Shown here: positions 35,378-44,535 of the stretch, one piece after another
Numbering within the stretch: position 1 is the first letter of the stretch
Layout of the letters: every line of letters begins with the position of its first letter
Source of the DNA: Cyclobacteriaceae bacterium
Lineage (GTDB): Bacteria > Bacteroidota > Bacteroidia > Cytophagales > Cyclobacteriaceae
DNA length: 44,561 nucleotides
Reading direction: 5' to 3'
Assembly: GCA_029882685.1 (NCBI GenBank)
Contig: JAOUKH010000004.1
Coordinates: 1-44,561 of the forward strand
Program-made: the position numbers and the translations under genes
The notes under the pieces: generated by a model
Databases searched by the model: none
Told to the model about the DNA's origin: nothing
What the model saw: the letters and a program-made list of their open reading frames with translations, nothing else

Positions 35378-36601
35378 TTGAATTTTAGAGATTTTAAACT
35401 AGAAGAACCTGTTTTTGAGAGTATTGATGCTATGGGATATGACAAGCCTACGCCAATACAAGAAAAATCTATACCAATAACACTTCAAGGAAAAGATTTA
35501 ATTGCTTGTGCCCAGACAGGAACAGGAAAAACAGCAGCTTTTCTATTACCCGTTATTTCTCAAATAATAGCTAAAGGTAATGACGAACATAAGATAAAAG
35601 CATTAGTTATTACACCAACGCGTGAATTGGCTATTCAAATTGATCAGCAGCTTGAGGGCATGTCTTATTTTGCTAATGTGAGTTCTCTAGCAATATATGG
35701 TGGTGGAGATGGAATGAGTTTTGAAGTAGAAAAAAAAGCATTACTTGAAGGAGCTGATATTATAATTGTTACTCCAGGTCGTTTTATTTCTCATTTAAAT
35801 TTAGGGTACGTGGATTTCTCTAGCCTTGATCACCTTATTTTAGATGAAGCAGATCGAATGCTTGATATGGGGTTTATGGAAGATATTATGAAAATAATTA
35901 ATAGTATGCCTAAAAATCGGCAAACTTTAATGTTTTCGGCTACTATGCCTACAAAAATAAGACAGCTTGCCAAAAAGATATTAAATGAACCAGAAGAAGT
36001 AAGCATTGCAATTTCAAAACCTGCAGAAGGGGTATTTCAAGCTGCTTTCATGGTGTATAATGAACAGAAAATTTCTTTACTTACACACTTGTTATCATCC
36101 AAAAATATTGATAGCTCCATTATTTTTAGTTCTACTAAAGATAATGTCAAAAAGCTGTATAAGGAATTGAAAAAGTTAAAGATGAATGTTGGTGCTATTC
36201 ATTCAGATTTGGAGCAAAGCGAAAGACAAGAGGTACTGAGACTGTTTAAAAACCGAGAACTCCAAGTTATTGTTGCTACAGATGTAATGGCTAGAGGAAT
36301 TGATATTGAAGGAGTTGGTTTAGTGATAAATTATGAAGTGCCATCCGATGTTGAAGATTATATCCATAGAATTGGTCGTACAGCTAGGGCAGATACAAAG
36401 GGAATAGCTTTTACTTTTGTGAATAATGAAGATCAATATAAATTCTATGATATCGAGAAATTTCTGGAAAAGTCAATCCCAAAAGGGAAATTGCCTGATT
36501 CGATAGGTGAAGGACCTATATATGATACTACAAAATTTAATAATAAAGAAGGTAGAGGTAAACGTCCAACTTATAAAAGAAAGAACTTCAAAAAAAAATA
36601 G
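35378..36601 (+). CDS. DEAD-box RNA helicase, RhlE-like, TTG start
   Basis: The 407-aa protein has a Q-motif (F3/F6 through PTPIQ), Walker A AQTGTGKT (45-52), PTRELAIQ, TPGR, DEAD with DRMLDMGF, SAT, then ARGIDIEG and HRIGRTAR, plus a basic C-terminal tail (RGKRPTYKRKNFKKK). The order and the short tail fit the RhlE group, ATP-dependent RNA remodelling enzymes. TTG 35378 is the only start that keeps the Q-motif: an in-frame stop lies 9 bases upstream, and the first ATG is after the aromatic Q-motif residues. AAAGG lies just upstream. arsC-like gene follows after 9 bases. Confidence 0.93.
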   Translation: MNFRDFKLEEPVFESIDAMGYDKPTPIQEKSIPITLQGKDLIACAQTGTGKTAAFLLPVISQIIAKGNDEHKIKALVITPTRELAIQIDQQLEGMSYFANVSSLAIYGGGDGMSFEVEKKALLEGADIIIVTPGRFISHLNLGYVDFSSLDHLILDEADRMLDMGFMEDIMKIINSMPKNRQTLMFSATMPTKIRQLAKKILNEPEEVSIAISKPAEGVFQAAFMVYNEQKISLLTHLLSSKNIDSSIIFSSTKDNVKKLYKELKKLKMNVGAIHSDLEQSERQEVLRLFKNRELQVIVATDVMARGIDIEGVGLVINYEVPSDVEDYIHRIGRTARADTKGIAFTFVNNEDQYKFYDIEKFLEKSIPKGKLPDSIGEGPIYDTTKFNNKEGRGKRPTYKRKNFKKK

Positions 36602-36610
36602 TGACATATT

Positions 36611-36955
36611 ATGCTGACTATATATCATAACCCACGGTGCAGAAAAAGTCGAGAAACGTTGAGTTTGATTAACGATAGTAACTCGGATGTTGAAATTGTT
36701 GAATACCTTGTAAATACACCTACAGTAAAAGAACTAAGTGTATTAATTGACAAATTGGGGATGCAAGCTGGTGAAATTGTTAGAAAAAATGAAGCCGTTT
36801 TTAAAGAGAAATATAAAGGAAAAACACTTACACATGATGAATGGATTGAGGCAATGGTGCAATATCCAAAACTAATAGAACGACCAATAGTAGTTAAAGG
36901 AAATGAGGCAGTACTTGGCAGGCCTCCAGAAAATGTACTTCAACTTATAGATTGA
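36611..36955 (+). CDS. ArsC-family (glutaredoxin-type) arsenate reductase
   Basis: The 114-aa thioredoxin-fold protein starts LTIYHNPRCRKSRETL, with the active C10 (CxxS). Three arginines that bind oxyanion in E. coli ArsC have counterparts: R58 (VRKNE), R91 (ERPIVV) and R104 (GRPPE). It may reduce arsenate, or be one of the many ArsC-like proteins of unknown substrate; no other ars gene is near. It probably shares a transcript with the helicase gene. Confidence 0.87.
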   Translation: MLTIYHNPRCRKSRETLSLINDSNSDVEIVEYLVNTPTVKELSVLIDKLGMQAGEIVRKNEAVFKEKYKGKTLTHDEWIEAMVQYPKLIERPIVVKGNEAVLGRPPENVLQLID

Positions 36956-36964
36956 CATAAGTCT

Positions 36965-36987
36965 ACAACTCAAAATGTGGTAGTTGT
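36965..36987. terminator. Weak hairpin between convergent genes
   Basis: ACAACT and AGTTGT pair around an 11-base loop in the 49-bp gap between the convergent ArsC-like and sulfatase-like genes. There is no clear T-run, so a terminator role is uncertain. Confidence 0.3.
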
Positions 36988-37004
36988 TCTCAATCTATAG
37001 AGGC

Positions 37005-38831
37005 TTATTTCTTATTGAAATCACTAAATATCGTTTGCATATAAGCTTTCCCATTTATCAGTTTTGAGGAGTCTCCACTCATCTTAATAACCTGATTACT
37101 ATTTAGATCATATATTATTTGAGTATGATCATCTATGTATCCAAACCCATTATTGAAATCATAAAATGAAAATGATTTTGATGATTCTGAAAAGATATTT
37201 TTACTATAATTGAATTGAGATGAATTTTTCCCGAGTTGATTTAACAGCGTTGCTGCCAAATCCGTTTGTGAAGAATATTTGCTAATAACTGTATCGATAA
37301 CATTTAATGCGCCACCTACCCACAACATAGGTATATGAAATTTATCTACTTCATGTACTTTATTATTGTTTGGATGCCGAGATCCGTGATCGGCAGTAAT
37401 AATTACTAATGTGTTGTCCCATAATGCAGTTTTTTTAAATTTTGATATAAATTCACCTAGTTCTTTATCAGTATAATGTACGGAGTTTAAATATTTACTC
37501 TCCTCAGTTTCTCCATAAAATGAAGATTGTAAAGGAACATCAAAAGGCTCATGACTACTTAAAGTTAAGAGTGTAGTGAAAAAAGGTTGTTGATTGCGAA
37601 GAATGTGACTGTACAAACTATCGAACACAATACCATCATGTACCCCCCACTTTGATGTAGACAACTCAGTATCGAAGTAATGTTTACTAGTAATGTTATC
37701 GAACATACACATATTTAGGTATGAGTTTATATTGGCGAAATTAATATCACCTCCATAGATAAATGAAGTAGTATACCCCATATCTAAAAATTCGTGATTG
37801 AGCTTTGGAAGCTGCTTAGTTTTATTAGTATATGTGATAATTGAAGTTTTTGGCTGAGCAGGAAAACCACTTAGAATTGAAATTAACCCTTTGTCGGTTC
37901 TACTTCCACTTGAGTAGAAGTTTTCAAATAAAACACCTTCTTTACTAAGTGCATTAATGGTTGGTGTTACTTCTTCTAAACCTCCTAAAGTGGCTATTGT
38001 TTTGGCGGTAAAACTTTCCAATATTATTAATAAAACATTTGGATTGTCTATTATTAGCTTAATAGTATCACTACTATTATTAGCGTATAGATTATTAAAG
38101 ATTGATTTTGTTGTTTCAGGATCAAGAAAATTCTCCGGGTAATTTTTTTCCTCCAAGCTTTTAGTCACTGAATCACCAAAATTCCAGAACAAGTTAATGG
38201 CTGCTTGATTAGCAAATGGATTTTTTTTGTGAAAAAAAACAGTCCCTGTATTCATTGGGCCAATATCCAAGCTTCCTCGAATGGGTAAAATTAAAAAGGC
38301 TGTGGCTAACAAATATACTGGGGAATGAGACCAATGGCTTTTAGTAAAAACGATATAAGTTGATCGTGTCAAACGCCAATATAAGAATAGAATACTTACT
38401 AGTAAGACTAAAAAAAGCGTTGTTAATAATAGAATGATTAAAAATTCTGAGGAGGCAAGGCTTTCTTTCCCAATATATTTTAGCGGGCTAACATCAAACC
38501 TAAAACCCCAGTTCCTAAATAATTCAAAGTCAAGTGTAGTGATTAAGCATAAAAATATTGACATTATAGCTGTATATCCATGAATGGAATTGATGAACCA
38601 ACGAGGAGGAAGTAAAGGGGTTAAGCACAATAATAGCCCTGGAATAAGTAGGATATATCCAGTAGCTGATAAATCCATCCTTAAGCCATGGAGAAATATT
38701 TTGGCTATTTCAAAAATGTTTAAATGTTGACTTTGATCATATTGATAAATAAGAAAAATGCCTTTAGTAACCAGAAAAAATATAATCCATAAAGAGGCAT
38801 ATTTTAGAAAAAAAGAAAATTTTTGTTTCAA
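37005..38831 (-). CDS. LTA synthase/sulfatase-family membrane phosphoglycerol transferase-like protein
   Basis: The 608-aa protein has about five N-terminal membrane helices (residues 1-190) and an extracytoplasmic alkaline-phosphatase-superfamily domain (about 260-560). It has the LTA-synthase-type blocks NVLLIILESFTAKTIATLGG, VTPTINALSKEGVLFENFYS, the nucleophile threonine in GSRTDKG (about 312), LLTLSSHEPFDVP and VIITADHGSRHP (about 478). Family members transfer phosphoglycerol or phosphoethanolamine to envelope glycans or lipids; Bacteroidota lack LTA, so the acceptor here is unknown. On the minus strand TACTTTTG (38858-38865) lies 26 bases upstream of the start and fits TAnnTTTG. Confidence 0.88.
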   Translation of the reverse strand: MKQKFSFFLKYASLWIIFFLVTKGIFLIYQYDQSQHLNIFEIAKIFLHGLRMDLSATGYILLIPGLLLCLTPLLPPRWFINSIHGYTAIMSIFLCLITTLDFELFRNWGFRFDVSPLKYIGKESLASSEFLIILLLTTLFLVLLVSILFLYWRLTRSTYIVFTKSHWSHSPVYLLATAFLILPIRGSLDIGPMNTGTVFFHKKNPFANQAAINLFWNFGDSVTKSLEEKNYPENFLDPETTKSIFNNLYANNSSDTIKLIIDNPNVLLIILESFTAKTIATLGGLEEVTPTINALSKEGVLFENFYSSGSRTDKGLISILSGFPAQPKTSIITYTNKTKQLPKLNHEFLDMGYTTSFIYGGDINFANINSYLNMCMFDNITSKHYFDTELSTSKWGVHDGIVFDSLYSHILRNQQPFFTTLLTLSSHEPFDVPLQSSFYGETEESKYLNSVHYTDKELGEFISKFKKTALWDNTLVIITADHGSRHPNNNKVHEVDKFHIPMLWVGGALNVIDTVISKYSSQTDLAATLLNQLGKNSSQFNYSKNIFSESSKSFSFYDFNNGFGYIDDHTQIIYDLNSNQVIKMSGDSSKLINGKAYMQTIFSDFNKK

Positions 38832-38857
38832 AATTAATTACCATTGTTTGTTGGTTT

Positions 38858-38865
38858 CAAAAGTA
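38858..38865 (-). promoter_or_regulatory. Candidate -7 element for the sulfatase-like gene
   Basis: Read on the minus strand it is TACTTTTG, the same octamer and almost the same distance from the start codon (26 bases) as in front of nadA (27 bases). No TTG at the standard -33 spacing is clear. Confidence 0.4.
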
Positions 38866-38925
38866 AAAAATATAATGCTCAATTAACCTGTTTATATTGA
38901 TTTTGAATTATAGCATTCTTAATAT

Positions 38926-39801
38926 ATGGTAACAAAGAAAAAATTACTTTTTATAATTAACCCGAATTCGGGTAAAAAGGATGCTAGTAGAGTAATAAAT
39001 ACTATACCTAAATACCTTGATAAGGATAAGTTCTCCTATACTTTTGAATTGACAGAATATGCTGAACATGCAATTGAAATAACTCAAAAAGCTGTGATCG
39101 ATAAAGTAGATGTTGTAGTAGCAGTTGGCGGAGATGGTATTGTTAATGAAATATTTCAAGCTTTAGTTCACACAAAAACTGCACTAGCAATTTTGCCCAA
39201 GGGTTCAGGAAATGGTATAGCACGGTCGCTTAAAATTCCGATGAATACACGAAAAGCTATTCAAAAACTGAATAGTGCTTCTGAAAAAACTATTGACACT
39301 TGCCTGTTCAACGATCAGCCATTTTTAGGAGTATCAGGAATAGGGTTTGATGGATTAATTAGTTCCGAATTTGCTAAAATGAAGAAGCGTGGTTTAAAGA
39401 CTTATGTAAAATTAATTTTATTGAAAATGATGAATTACAAATCACAATCATATCATTTTGAGGTTGGAGATGTAAGTTTTAGTACAAAAGCATTTATTGT
39501 AGCGTTTGCAAACACAGAGCAATACGGGAACAATGCTATCATAGCTCCAAAAGCTAAATTGGATGATGGGAAAATTGATTTGGTAATTTTTAAAGATTTT
39601 TCAAAATGGTTGATACCATTAATTGCATTGAAAGTAATGACCAAATCAATATATAATTCGAAGCACATCATAAATTATACAGCATCGTTGGTTAAGGTTT
39701 CCACAAGTGCAAAAGAGGCTCATTTGGACGGTGAGCCAATTGTTGCAAATCAAAATAACACTATAAAAGTAGTGCCTAATTCACTGGATGTTTTTGTTTA
39801 G
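38926..39801 (+). CDS. Diacylglycerol/lipid kinase family protein
   Basis: The 291-aa protein begins KKLLFIINPNSGKKDASRVI, contains the nucleotide-binding VVVAVGGDGIVNEIFQAL (GGDG) and LPKGSGNGIARSLKIP, then FLGVSGIGFDGLISSEFAK and a C-terminal SAKEAHLDGEPI. This is the DAGK catalytic family (YegS/BmrU-like). Members phosphorylate diacylglycerol or other lipids; the exact lipid is unknown. It is cytoplasmic or peripheral to the membrane. It diverges from the sulfatase-like gene, with 94 bases between. Confidence 0.92.
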   Translation: MVTKKKLLFIINPNSGKKDASRVINTIPKYLDKDKFSYTFELTEYAEHAIEITQKAVIDKVDVVVAVGGDGIVNEIFQALVHTKTALAILPKGSGNGIARSLKIPMNTRKAIQKLNSASEKTIDTCLFNDQPFLGVSGIGFDGLISSEFAKMKKRGLKTYVKLILLKMMNYKSQSYHFEVGDVSFSTKAFIVAFANTEQYGNNAIIAPKAKLDDGKIDLVIFKDFSKWLIPLIALKVMTKSIYNSKHIINYTASLVKVSTSAKEAHLDGEPIVANQNNTIKVVPNSLDVFV

Positions 39802-39860
39802 TTAAGTCTTTTTTTGTGTTGTAAACCACTTATAACAATACCAAATAACCCAATTCTTAT

Positions 39861-39876
39861 CCTTTTAAATAAAAGG
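39861..39876. promoter_or_regulatory. 7-2-7 dyad in the gap before the amidohydrolase genes
   Basis: CCTTTTA-aa-TAAAAGG is a perfect dyad 60 bases after the lipid kinase stop and 68 bases before the amidohydrolase start. TATACTTTG at 39900-39908 further downstream resembles the -7-like sequence in front of fabH. The dyad could be a terminator stem or an operator. Confidence 0.25.
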
Positions 39877-39944
39877 CTAATTGATTCACTAAAAAAAGCT
39901 ATACTTTGTGATTAATTTCTAATTACAACTTAACTCAATAAATT

Positions 39945-42900
39945 ATGCGAAAAATATTACTTACTGTATTTATTACTGTATGGAGTTTGGTTTCTTTTTC
40001 TCAAGACAATTTTCCTGTCAACGATGTGAAAGATAACAGAACTAACTCCTATGCTTTCACAAATGCAACCATTCATGTAGATTATCAGACAACCATTAAC
40101 AATGCTGTAATGCTTATTAAAGAAGGTGTTATTCAGCAAGTAGGTACTGGTATTAGTATTCCGAAGGGATATACTACAATTAATTTAAATGGAAGACATA
40201 TCTATCCATCATTTATTGAAATGTATAGTAGTTATGGCTTACCTAATCCTGATAAGTCAGGTGGTTTTAGTTGGGGGCAAGCTGAAAAAATCACACCATT
40301 AACCAAAGGTGCGTATAACGCAAATGATGCGATTCGCTCTTTTTATGATGCTGGCAATGATTTTTCTATTGAAAAAAAATCTGCTAAGGAATTACGAAAT
40401 ATTGGCTTTGGTGTTACATCGTCATTTATGAAAGATGGAATAGCTAGAGGAACTTCAGTTTTGGCAACACTTGGATCAGTTTCTGACAATGAAGTAATAT
40501 TGAGTGATAAAGCGGCAGCCTATTACTCCTTAAATAAAGGAAGTTCCAAACAAACTTTTCCAGTATCCTTAATGGGCTCAGTTGCACTTTTAAGACAAAC
40601 GTATATGGATGCAGAGTGGTATAAATCTACACACCCATTTACAGATTTATCATTAGATAGTTGGATCGACCAGCAGTCTTTACCTCAAATATTTGAAGCA
40701 AATAATAAGTTAAGTTTATTACGTGCTGATGCTGTTGGTGATGAATTTGGCGTTCAGTATATTATTAAAGGAGGTGGCGATGAATACCAGAGAATCTCAG
40801 AAATAAAAGCAACTAATGCACCATTAATTATTCCTGTCAACTTTCCTAAGGCGTACGATGTGTCAGACCCTTTTGAGGCTAATGATATTTCTTTGGCTGA
40901 TATGAAACACTGGGAATTAGCACCTACTAATCCAGGAGTTCTAGCATCGAAAAATATTCAATTTGCTTTTACAACTGCTGATTTAAAGAACAAATCAAAT
41001 TTCATTAAAAATATAAGGACTGCTATAGAATATGATTTGACAGAATCAAAAGCATTAGAAGCTTTAACGATGACACCCGCTCGATTACTTAAAGTAGACG
41101 ATAAGTTAGGGTCATTGCACAAAAACAAAATTGCCAATTTCCTTATTACCTCAGGTGGTATATTCGATGAAAAAACAAAGATTTATGAAAACTGGGTCCA
41201 AGGTGAACAATTTTTAATTAATAAGGCGGATGTTGCTGTTCAAATAGGTAAGTATACTTTTAAAGTAGGAGATGAAAGTTATAATACTGAGGTTTCAGGC
41301 GATGTCGGCAGTTACAAATTTAAAATTGTTATTAACGATTCTACTGAAATTAAGATTACTCAAAAATTGGTAGATGAAGTGATTAATCTCAATTACACTC
41401 CTCAGGATAAAGATGCTGAAGTAAGATTAACAGGCTGGAAATCAGAAAATGGGTGGAAAGGTAAAGGACAGTTGGTAGATGGAACTTGGGTAAACTGGCA
41501 AATGAATTATGAAGGAGATTTAGAAGAAAAGAAAGAGGATGAAAAAAAAGAAGCGTCTAAAGAGGAAGAAACCTTGGCTAAGCTTGGTGATGTAATTTAT
41601 CCATTTGTAGCTTATGGCAATGCTATTTCTCCAGTTCAAGAAACACTGATTATTACCAATGCAACGGTTTGGACAAATGAAAGTGAAGGAATTGTTAAAA
41701 ATACTGATGTACTTATTCAAAATGGGAAAATCACTAAAATAGGTAAAGGACTTACGTTAAGTGGAGCTAAAGTAATTGATGGAACTGGGAAACATTTGAC
41801 AGCTGGAATTATTGATGAACATTCTCATATCGCATTGCGAGGGATCAATGATGTTGCTACAAATAGTGGCATGGTTCGGATGAATGACGTTGTAGATTCT
41901 GAGGATATTAATATATATCGTCAGCTTTCAGGCGGAGTAACAGCATCACAACTTTTACATGGTTCTGCTAATCCAGTAGGAGGACAGTCTGCAATAGTCA
42001 AGCTAAGATGGGGAGCCTCTCCTGATGAGATGTTAATTAAAGGTGCTGATCCATTCATCAAATTTGCATTAGGAGAAAATGTGAAACGATCATCCAATAA
42101 TAACTCGATTCGTTATCCACAAACAAGGATGGGAGTAGAACAAGTATATGTTGATGCTTTCACTAATGCTCTTAATTATGCGAAGGAATGGGATGCTTAC
42201 AATGCATTACCTTCAAAAGTAAAAGCAAAGACCGTAAAACCAAGGAGAGATATTGTTCATGATACCATGTTAGAAATTTTGAGAGGAAAACGATTTGTTA
42301 CATGTCATTCTTATGTGCAATCTGAAATTAACATGTTAATGAAGGTAGCAGAGGAGTTTGGATTTAGAGTAAATACATTTACACACATATTGGAAGGGTA
42401 TAAAGTAGCTGATAAAATGAAAGCACATGGTGTGGGAGGATCTACTTTTGCAGATTGGTGGGCTTATAAGTGGGAAGTGCGTTATGCTATACCATACAAT
42501 GCTACTTTAATGAACAACGAAGGTGTAGTTGTAGCTATAAATTCTGATGATGCAGAAATGGGAAGACGCCTAAATCAGGAGGCGGCAAAATCGGTTAAAT
42601 ATGGAGATATGAACGAAGAAGATGCACTTAAAATGGTGACACTCAACCCTGCTAAACTGTTGCATTTAGATGACAGAATGGGAAGTGTTAAAGTAGGAAA
42701 AGATGCTGATGTAGTACTGTGGTCGGATAATCCATTATCTATTTATGCGAAAGCTGAAAAAACAATAATTGATGGAAAAGTATATTTTGATAGGGATAAG
42801 GATAAGGAAATGAGAAAAAACATACAGAAGGAAAGAGCTCGATTAATTGGTAAGATGAAATGTGATAAAAATGGGGGAGGAGCAACTCAAAAACCAGTAA

Positions 42901-42968
42901 AAAAAGCAACTCATAATTTCCATTGTGATGATATTGTTCGAACAGGCTTATTTACGCAAAACAAATAA
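39945..42968 (+). CDS. Secreted two-domain amidohydrolase; first domain lacks metal ligands
   Basis: The 1007-aa protein has a signal peptide (MRKILLTVFITVWSLVSFSQ) and two amidohydrolase-type units. The first (about 25-440) keeps the frame of the fold (AFTNATIHV, LNGRHIYPSFIEMYSSYGLP, LTMTPARLLKVDDKLGSL), but the usual HxH metal pair after the glycine-proline turn is absent. The second (about 565-960) is complete: GIIDEHSHIALRG (H626, H628), TCHSYVQSE, FTHILEGYK and INSDDAEMGRRL. It is probably an exported hydrolase of cyclic amide or dipeptide-like substrates; the substrate is unknown. A Glu/Lys-rich linker (EEKKEDEKKEASKEEE) joins the halves. The next gene follows after 18 bases. Confidence 0.88.
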   Translation: MRKILLTVFITVWSLVSFSQDNFPVNDVKDNRTNSYAFTNATIHVDYQTTINNAVMLIKEGVIQQVGTGISIPKGYTTINLNGRHIYPSFIEMYSSYGLPNPDKSGGFSWGQAEKITPLTKGAYNANDAIRSFYDAGNDFSIEKKSAKELRNIGFGVTSSFMKDGIARGTSVLATLGSVSDNEVILSDKAAAYYSLNKGSSKQTFPVSLMGSVALLRQTYMDAEWYKSTHPFTDLSLDSWIDQQSLPQIFEANNKLSLLRADAVGDEFGVQYIIKGGGDEYQRISEIKATNAPLIIPVNFPKAYDVSDPFEANDISLADMKHWELAPTNPGVLASKNIQFAFTTADLKNKSNFIKNIRTAIEYDLTESKALEALTMTPARLLKVDDKLGSLHKNKIANFLITSGGIFDEKTKIYENWVQGEQFLINKADVAVQIGKYTFKVGDESYNTEVSGDVGSYKFKIVINDSTEIKITQKLVDEVINLNYTPQDKDAEVRLTGWKSENGWKGKGQLVDGTWVNWQMNYEGDLEEKKEDEKKEASKEEETLAKLGDVIYPFVAYGNAISPVQETLIITNATVWTNESEGIVKNTDVLIQNGKITKIGKGLTLSGAKVIDGTGKHLTAGIIDEHSHIALRGINDVATNSGMVRMNDVVDSEDINIYRQLSGGVTASQLLHGSANPVGGQSAIVKLRWGASPDEMLIKGADPFIKFALGENVKRSSNNNSIRYPQTRMGVEQVYVDAFTNALNYAKEWDAYNALPSKVKAKTVKPRRDIVHDTMLEILRGKRFVTCHSYVQSEINMLMKVAEEFGFRVNTFTHILEGYKVADKMKAHGVGGSTFADWWAYKWEVRYAIPYNATLMNNEGVVVAINSDDAEMGRRLNQEAAKSVKYGDMNEEDALKMVTLNPAKLLHLDDRMGSVKVGKDADVVLWSDNPLSIYAKAEKTIIDGKVYFDRDKDKEMRKNIQKERARLIGKMKCDKNGGGATQKPVKKATHNFHCDDIVRTGLFTQNK

Positions 42969-42986
42969 TTTAAAAAGCATAAGATT

Positions 42987-44282
42987 ATGAAAATCAGATA
43001 TATTATAGCATTTGTATTCGCTTTTTCAATAGGAAATACGTTTGCACAATCTAATCAACCTGCACCTAATCAGGCAAAACCCATATTGTTAATGAATGGA
43101 ATTGCTCATTTAGGAAATGGTGAAGTGATAAAAAACTCAGCCATAGGTTTTGAGAATGGTAAACTTACTATGGTGGTTGATGCTACTGTCGCACGAATTG
43201 ATATGAGTAAGTTTGAAGTGGTAAAAATCGAAGGCCAACATGTTTATCCAGGTTTTATATTGCCTAATTCAGAATTGGGTTTACGAGAAGTGAATGCAGT
43301 TCGTGCTACTGTTGATGCTCGAGAAGCAGGTGATTTAAAACCTAACGTACGTTCAGTTATTGCATATAATACCGATTCTGAACTTATTACTACGTTTAAG
43401 CATAATGGTATATTAACAACACAAATAGTACCTAGTGGTGGTACAATTTCGGGTACTTCATCTATAGTTCAGCTTGATGCTTGGAACTGGGAGGATGCTG
43501 TAATTAAAGAAGATGATGGAATTCATTTAAATTGGCCTGCCAGAAAAATTAGACCTAGATGGTGGATGGGTGAGACCGAATATCAAGTAAATAAAGAGTA
43601 TGATAATACAGTAGCTAAAATTCAAAAGCTATTTAGTGATGCGAAAGCATATAGCGAAAATAATGGGGGGAAGACAAACATAAAACTGGAAGCAATGCTT
43701 GGGCTTTATGATGGAAGTAAGCAATTGTTTATTCATGAAAATGCAGCTAAGTCAATATTGGAAAGCGTGCAATTTGCTAAGAATAATGCTGTTAAAAAAA
43801 TAGTTGTTGTTGGTGGTAGAGATGTTAGTATGATTACAGAATTTATTAAGGATAATGATATTTCAGTAGTGCTAAATGGTGTGCATATAATGCCAAGTAG
43901 AGAGGAGTCTGATGTAGATATGCCATATAAAACACCAGCACTATTACAACAAGCAGGAATAAAGTTTTGTATAGCTTATGGGGGATCAATTATGAATCAT
44001 CGTAATTTGCCTTTTCTAGCAGGTACAGCAGCAGCTTATGGTCTAAGTAAGGAAGAAGCATTAAAAACCATTACTTCTAATGCTGCTGAAATATTAGGTC
44101 TTGCAAATCTAGGCGTATTGAAAGAAGGGTATAGGGCTACACTTTTCGTAAGTGAAGGTGATGCTTTGGACATGCGTACTAATAATGTTATTCATGCATT
44201 TATTGACGGACGAAATGTGAAAACTGATGGTATGCAAGAAATATTGTACGAGAGATATAAAGAAAAATATGGTCAGGAATGA
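42987..44282 (+). CDS. Secreted amidohydrolase-fold protein without HxH motif
   Basis: The 431-aa protein has a signal peptide (MKIRYIIAFVFAFSIGNTFAQ) and the amidohydrolase frame: ILLMNGIAHLGNGEVIKNS, IEGQHVYPGFILPNSELGL, then GLSKEEALKTITSNAAEILG and GVLKEGYRATLFVSEGDAL. The metal-binding DxHxH after the PGF turn is replaced by LPNSELG, so it looks non-catalytic, like the first domain of the protein encoded 18 bases upstream. The pair is probably one operon and may form one complex in the periplasm, with the active site supplied by the upstream protein. That is inference. Confidence 0.87.
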   Translation: MKIRYIIAFVFAFSIGNTFAQSNQPAPNQAKPILLMNGIAHLGNGEVIKNSAIGFENGKLTMVVDATVARIDMSKFEVVKIEGQHVYPGFILPNSELGLREVNAVRATVDAREAGDLKPNVRSVIAYNTDSELITTFKHNGILTTQIVPSGGTISGTSSIVQLDAWNWEDAVIKEDDGIHLNWPARKIRPRWWMGETEYQVNKEYDNTVAKIQKLFSDAKAYSENNGGKTNIKLEAMLGLYDGSKQLFIHENAAKSILESVQFAKNNAVKKIVVVGGRDVSMITEFIKDNDISVVLNGVHIMPSREESDVDMPYKTPALLQQAGIKFCIAYGGSIMNHRNLPFLAGTAAAYGLSKEEALKTITSNAAEILGLANLGVLKEGYRATLFVSEGDALDMRTNNVIHAFIDGRNVKTDGMQEILYERYKEKYGQE

Positions 44283-44345
44283 TTTGAGAAAAGAATTACT
44301 GTCACCTGCTTAAAAAAGCACATTATGTGTTTCTGTGATGAAAAT

Positions 44346-44407
44346 ACCCCTATAATCCCCTCAAGGGGATATTACCGACTCTCCCCTTGAGGGGAGACAT
44401 AGAGGGT
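44346..44407. repeat. Inverted pair of palindromic intergenic repeats
   Basis: ATCCCCTCAAGGGGAT (44355-44370) and CTCCCCTTGAGGGGAG (44381-44396) are each near-perfect palindromes. They are also inverted copies of one another, with flanks ACCCCTATA and TAGAGGGT that pair in part. GC-rich palindromes of this kind in AT-rich Bacteroidota DNA are often dispersed genome repeats. It lies 63 bases after the last gene and may end its transcript. Confidence 0.6.
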
Positions 44408-44490
44408 GTTTTTCATTGTTAAACAGGAAGTTTATCGATAACCGAACACTTTTGTTCTTTTTGGAATTTAATTGGATGTCAGTAATTTTC

Positions 44491-44535
44491 AAAACACCCT
44501 TTCTATCTTACTTGAGGAGGTTGGAAGGGCGTTTT
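44491..44535. repeat. Second hairpin repeat at the right end
   Basis: AAAACACCCTT (44491-44501) and AAGGGCGTTTT (44525-44535) form an 11-bp stem with one mismatch. The interior (CTTGAGGAGG) resembles a decayed copy of the repeat at 44346-44407. No gene is visible between 44283 and the window end. Confidence 0.45.

Noticed and set aside
44346-44535. Possible CRISPR array
   Set aside because: Only two or three palindromic units with no regular spacers and no cas genes; better explained as intergenic repeats.
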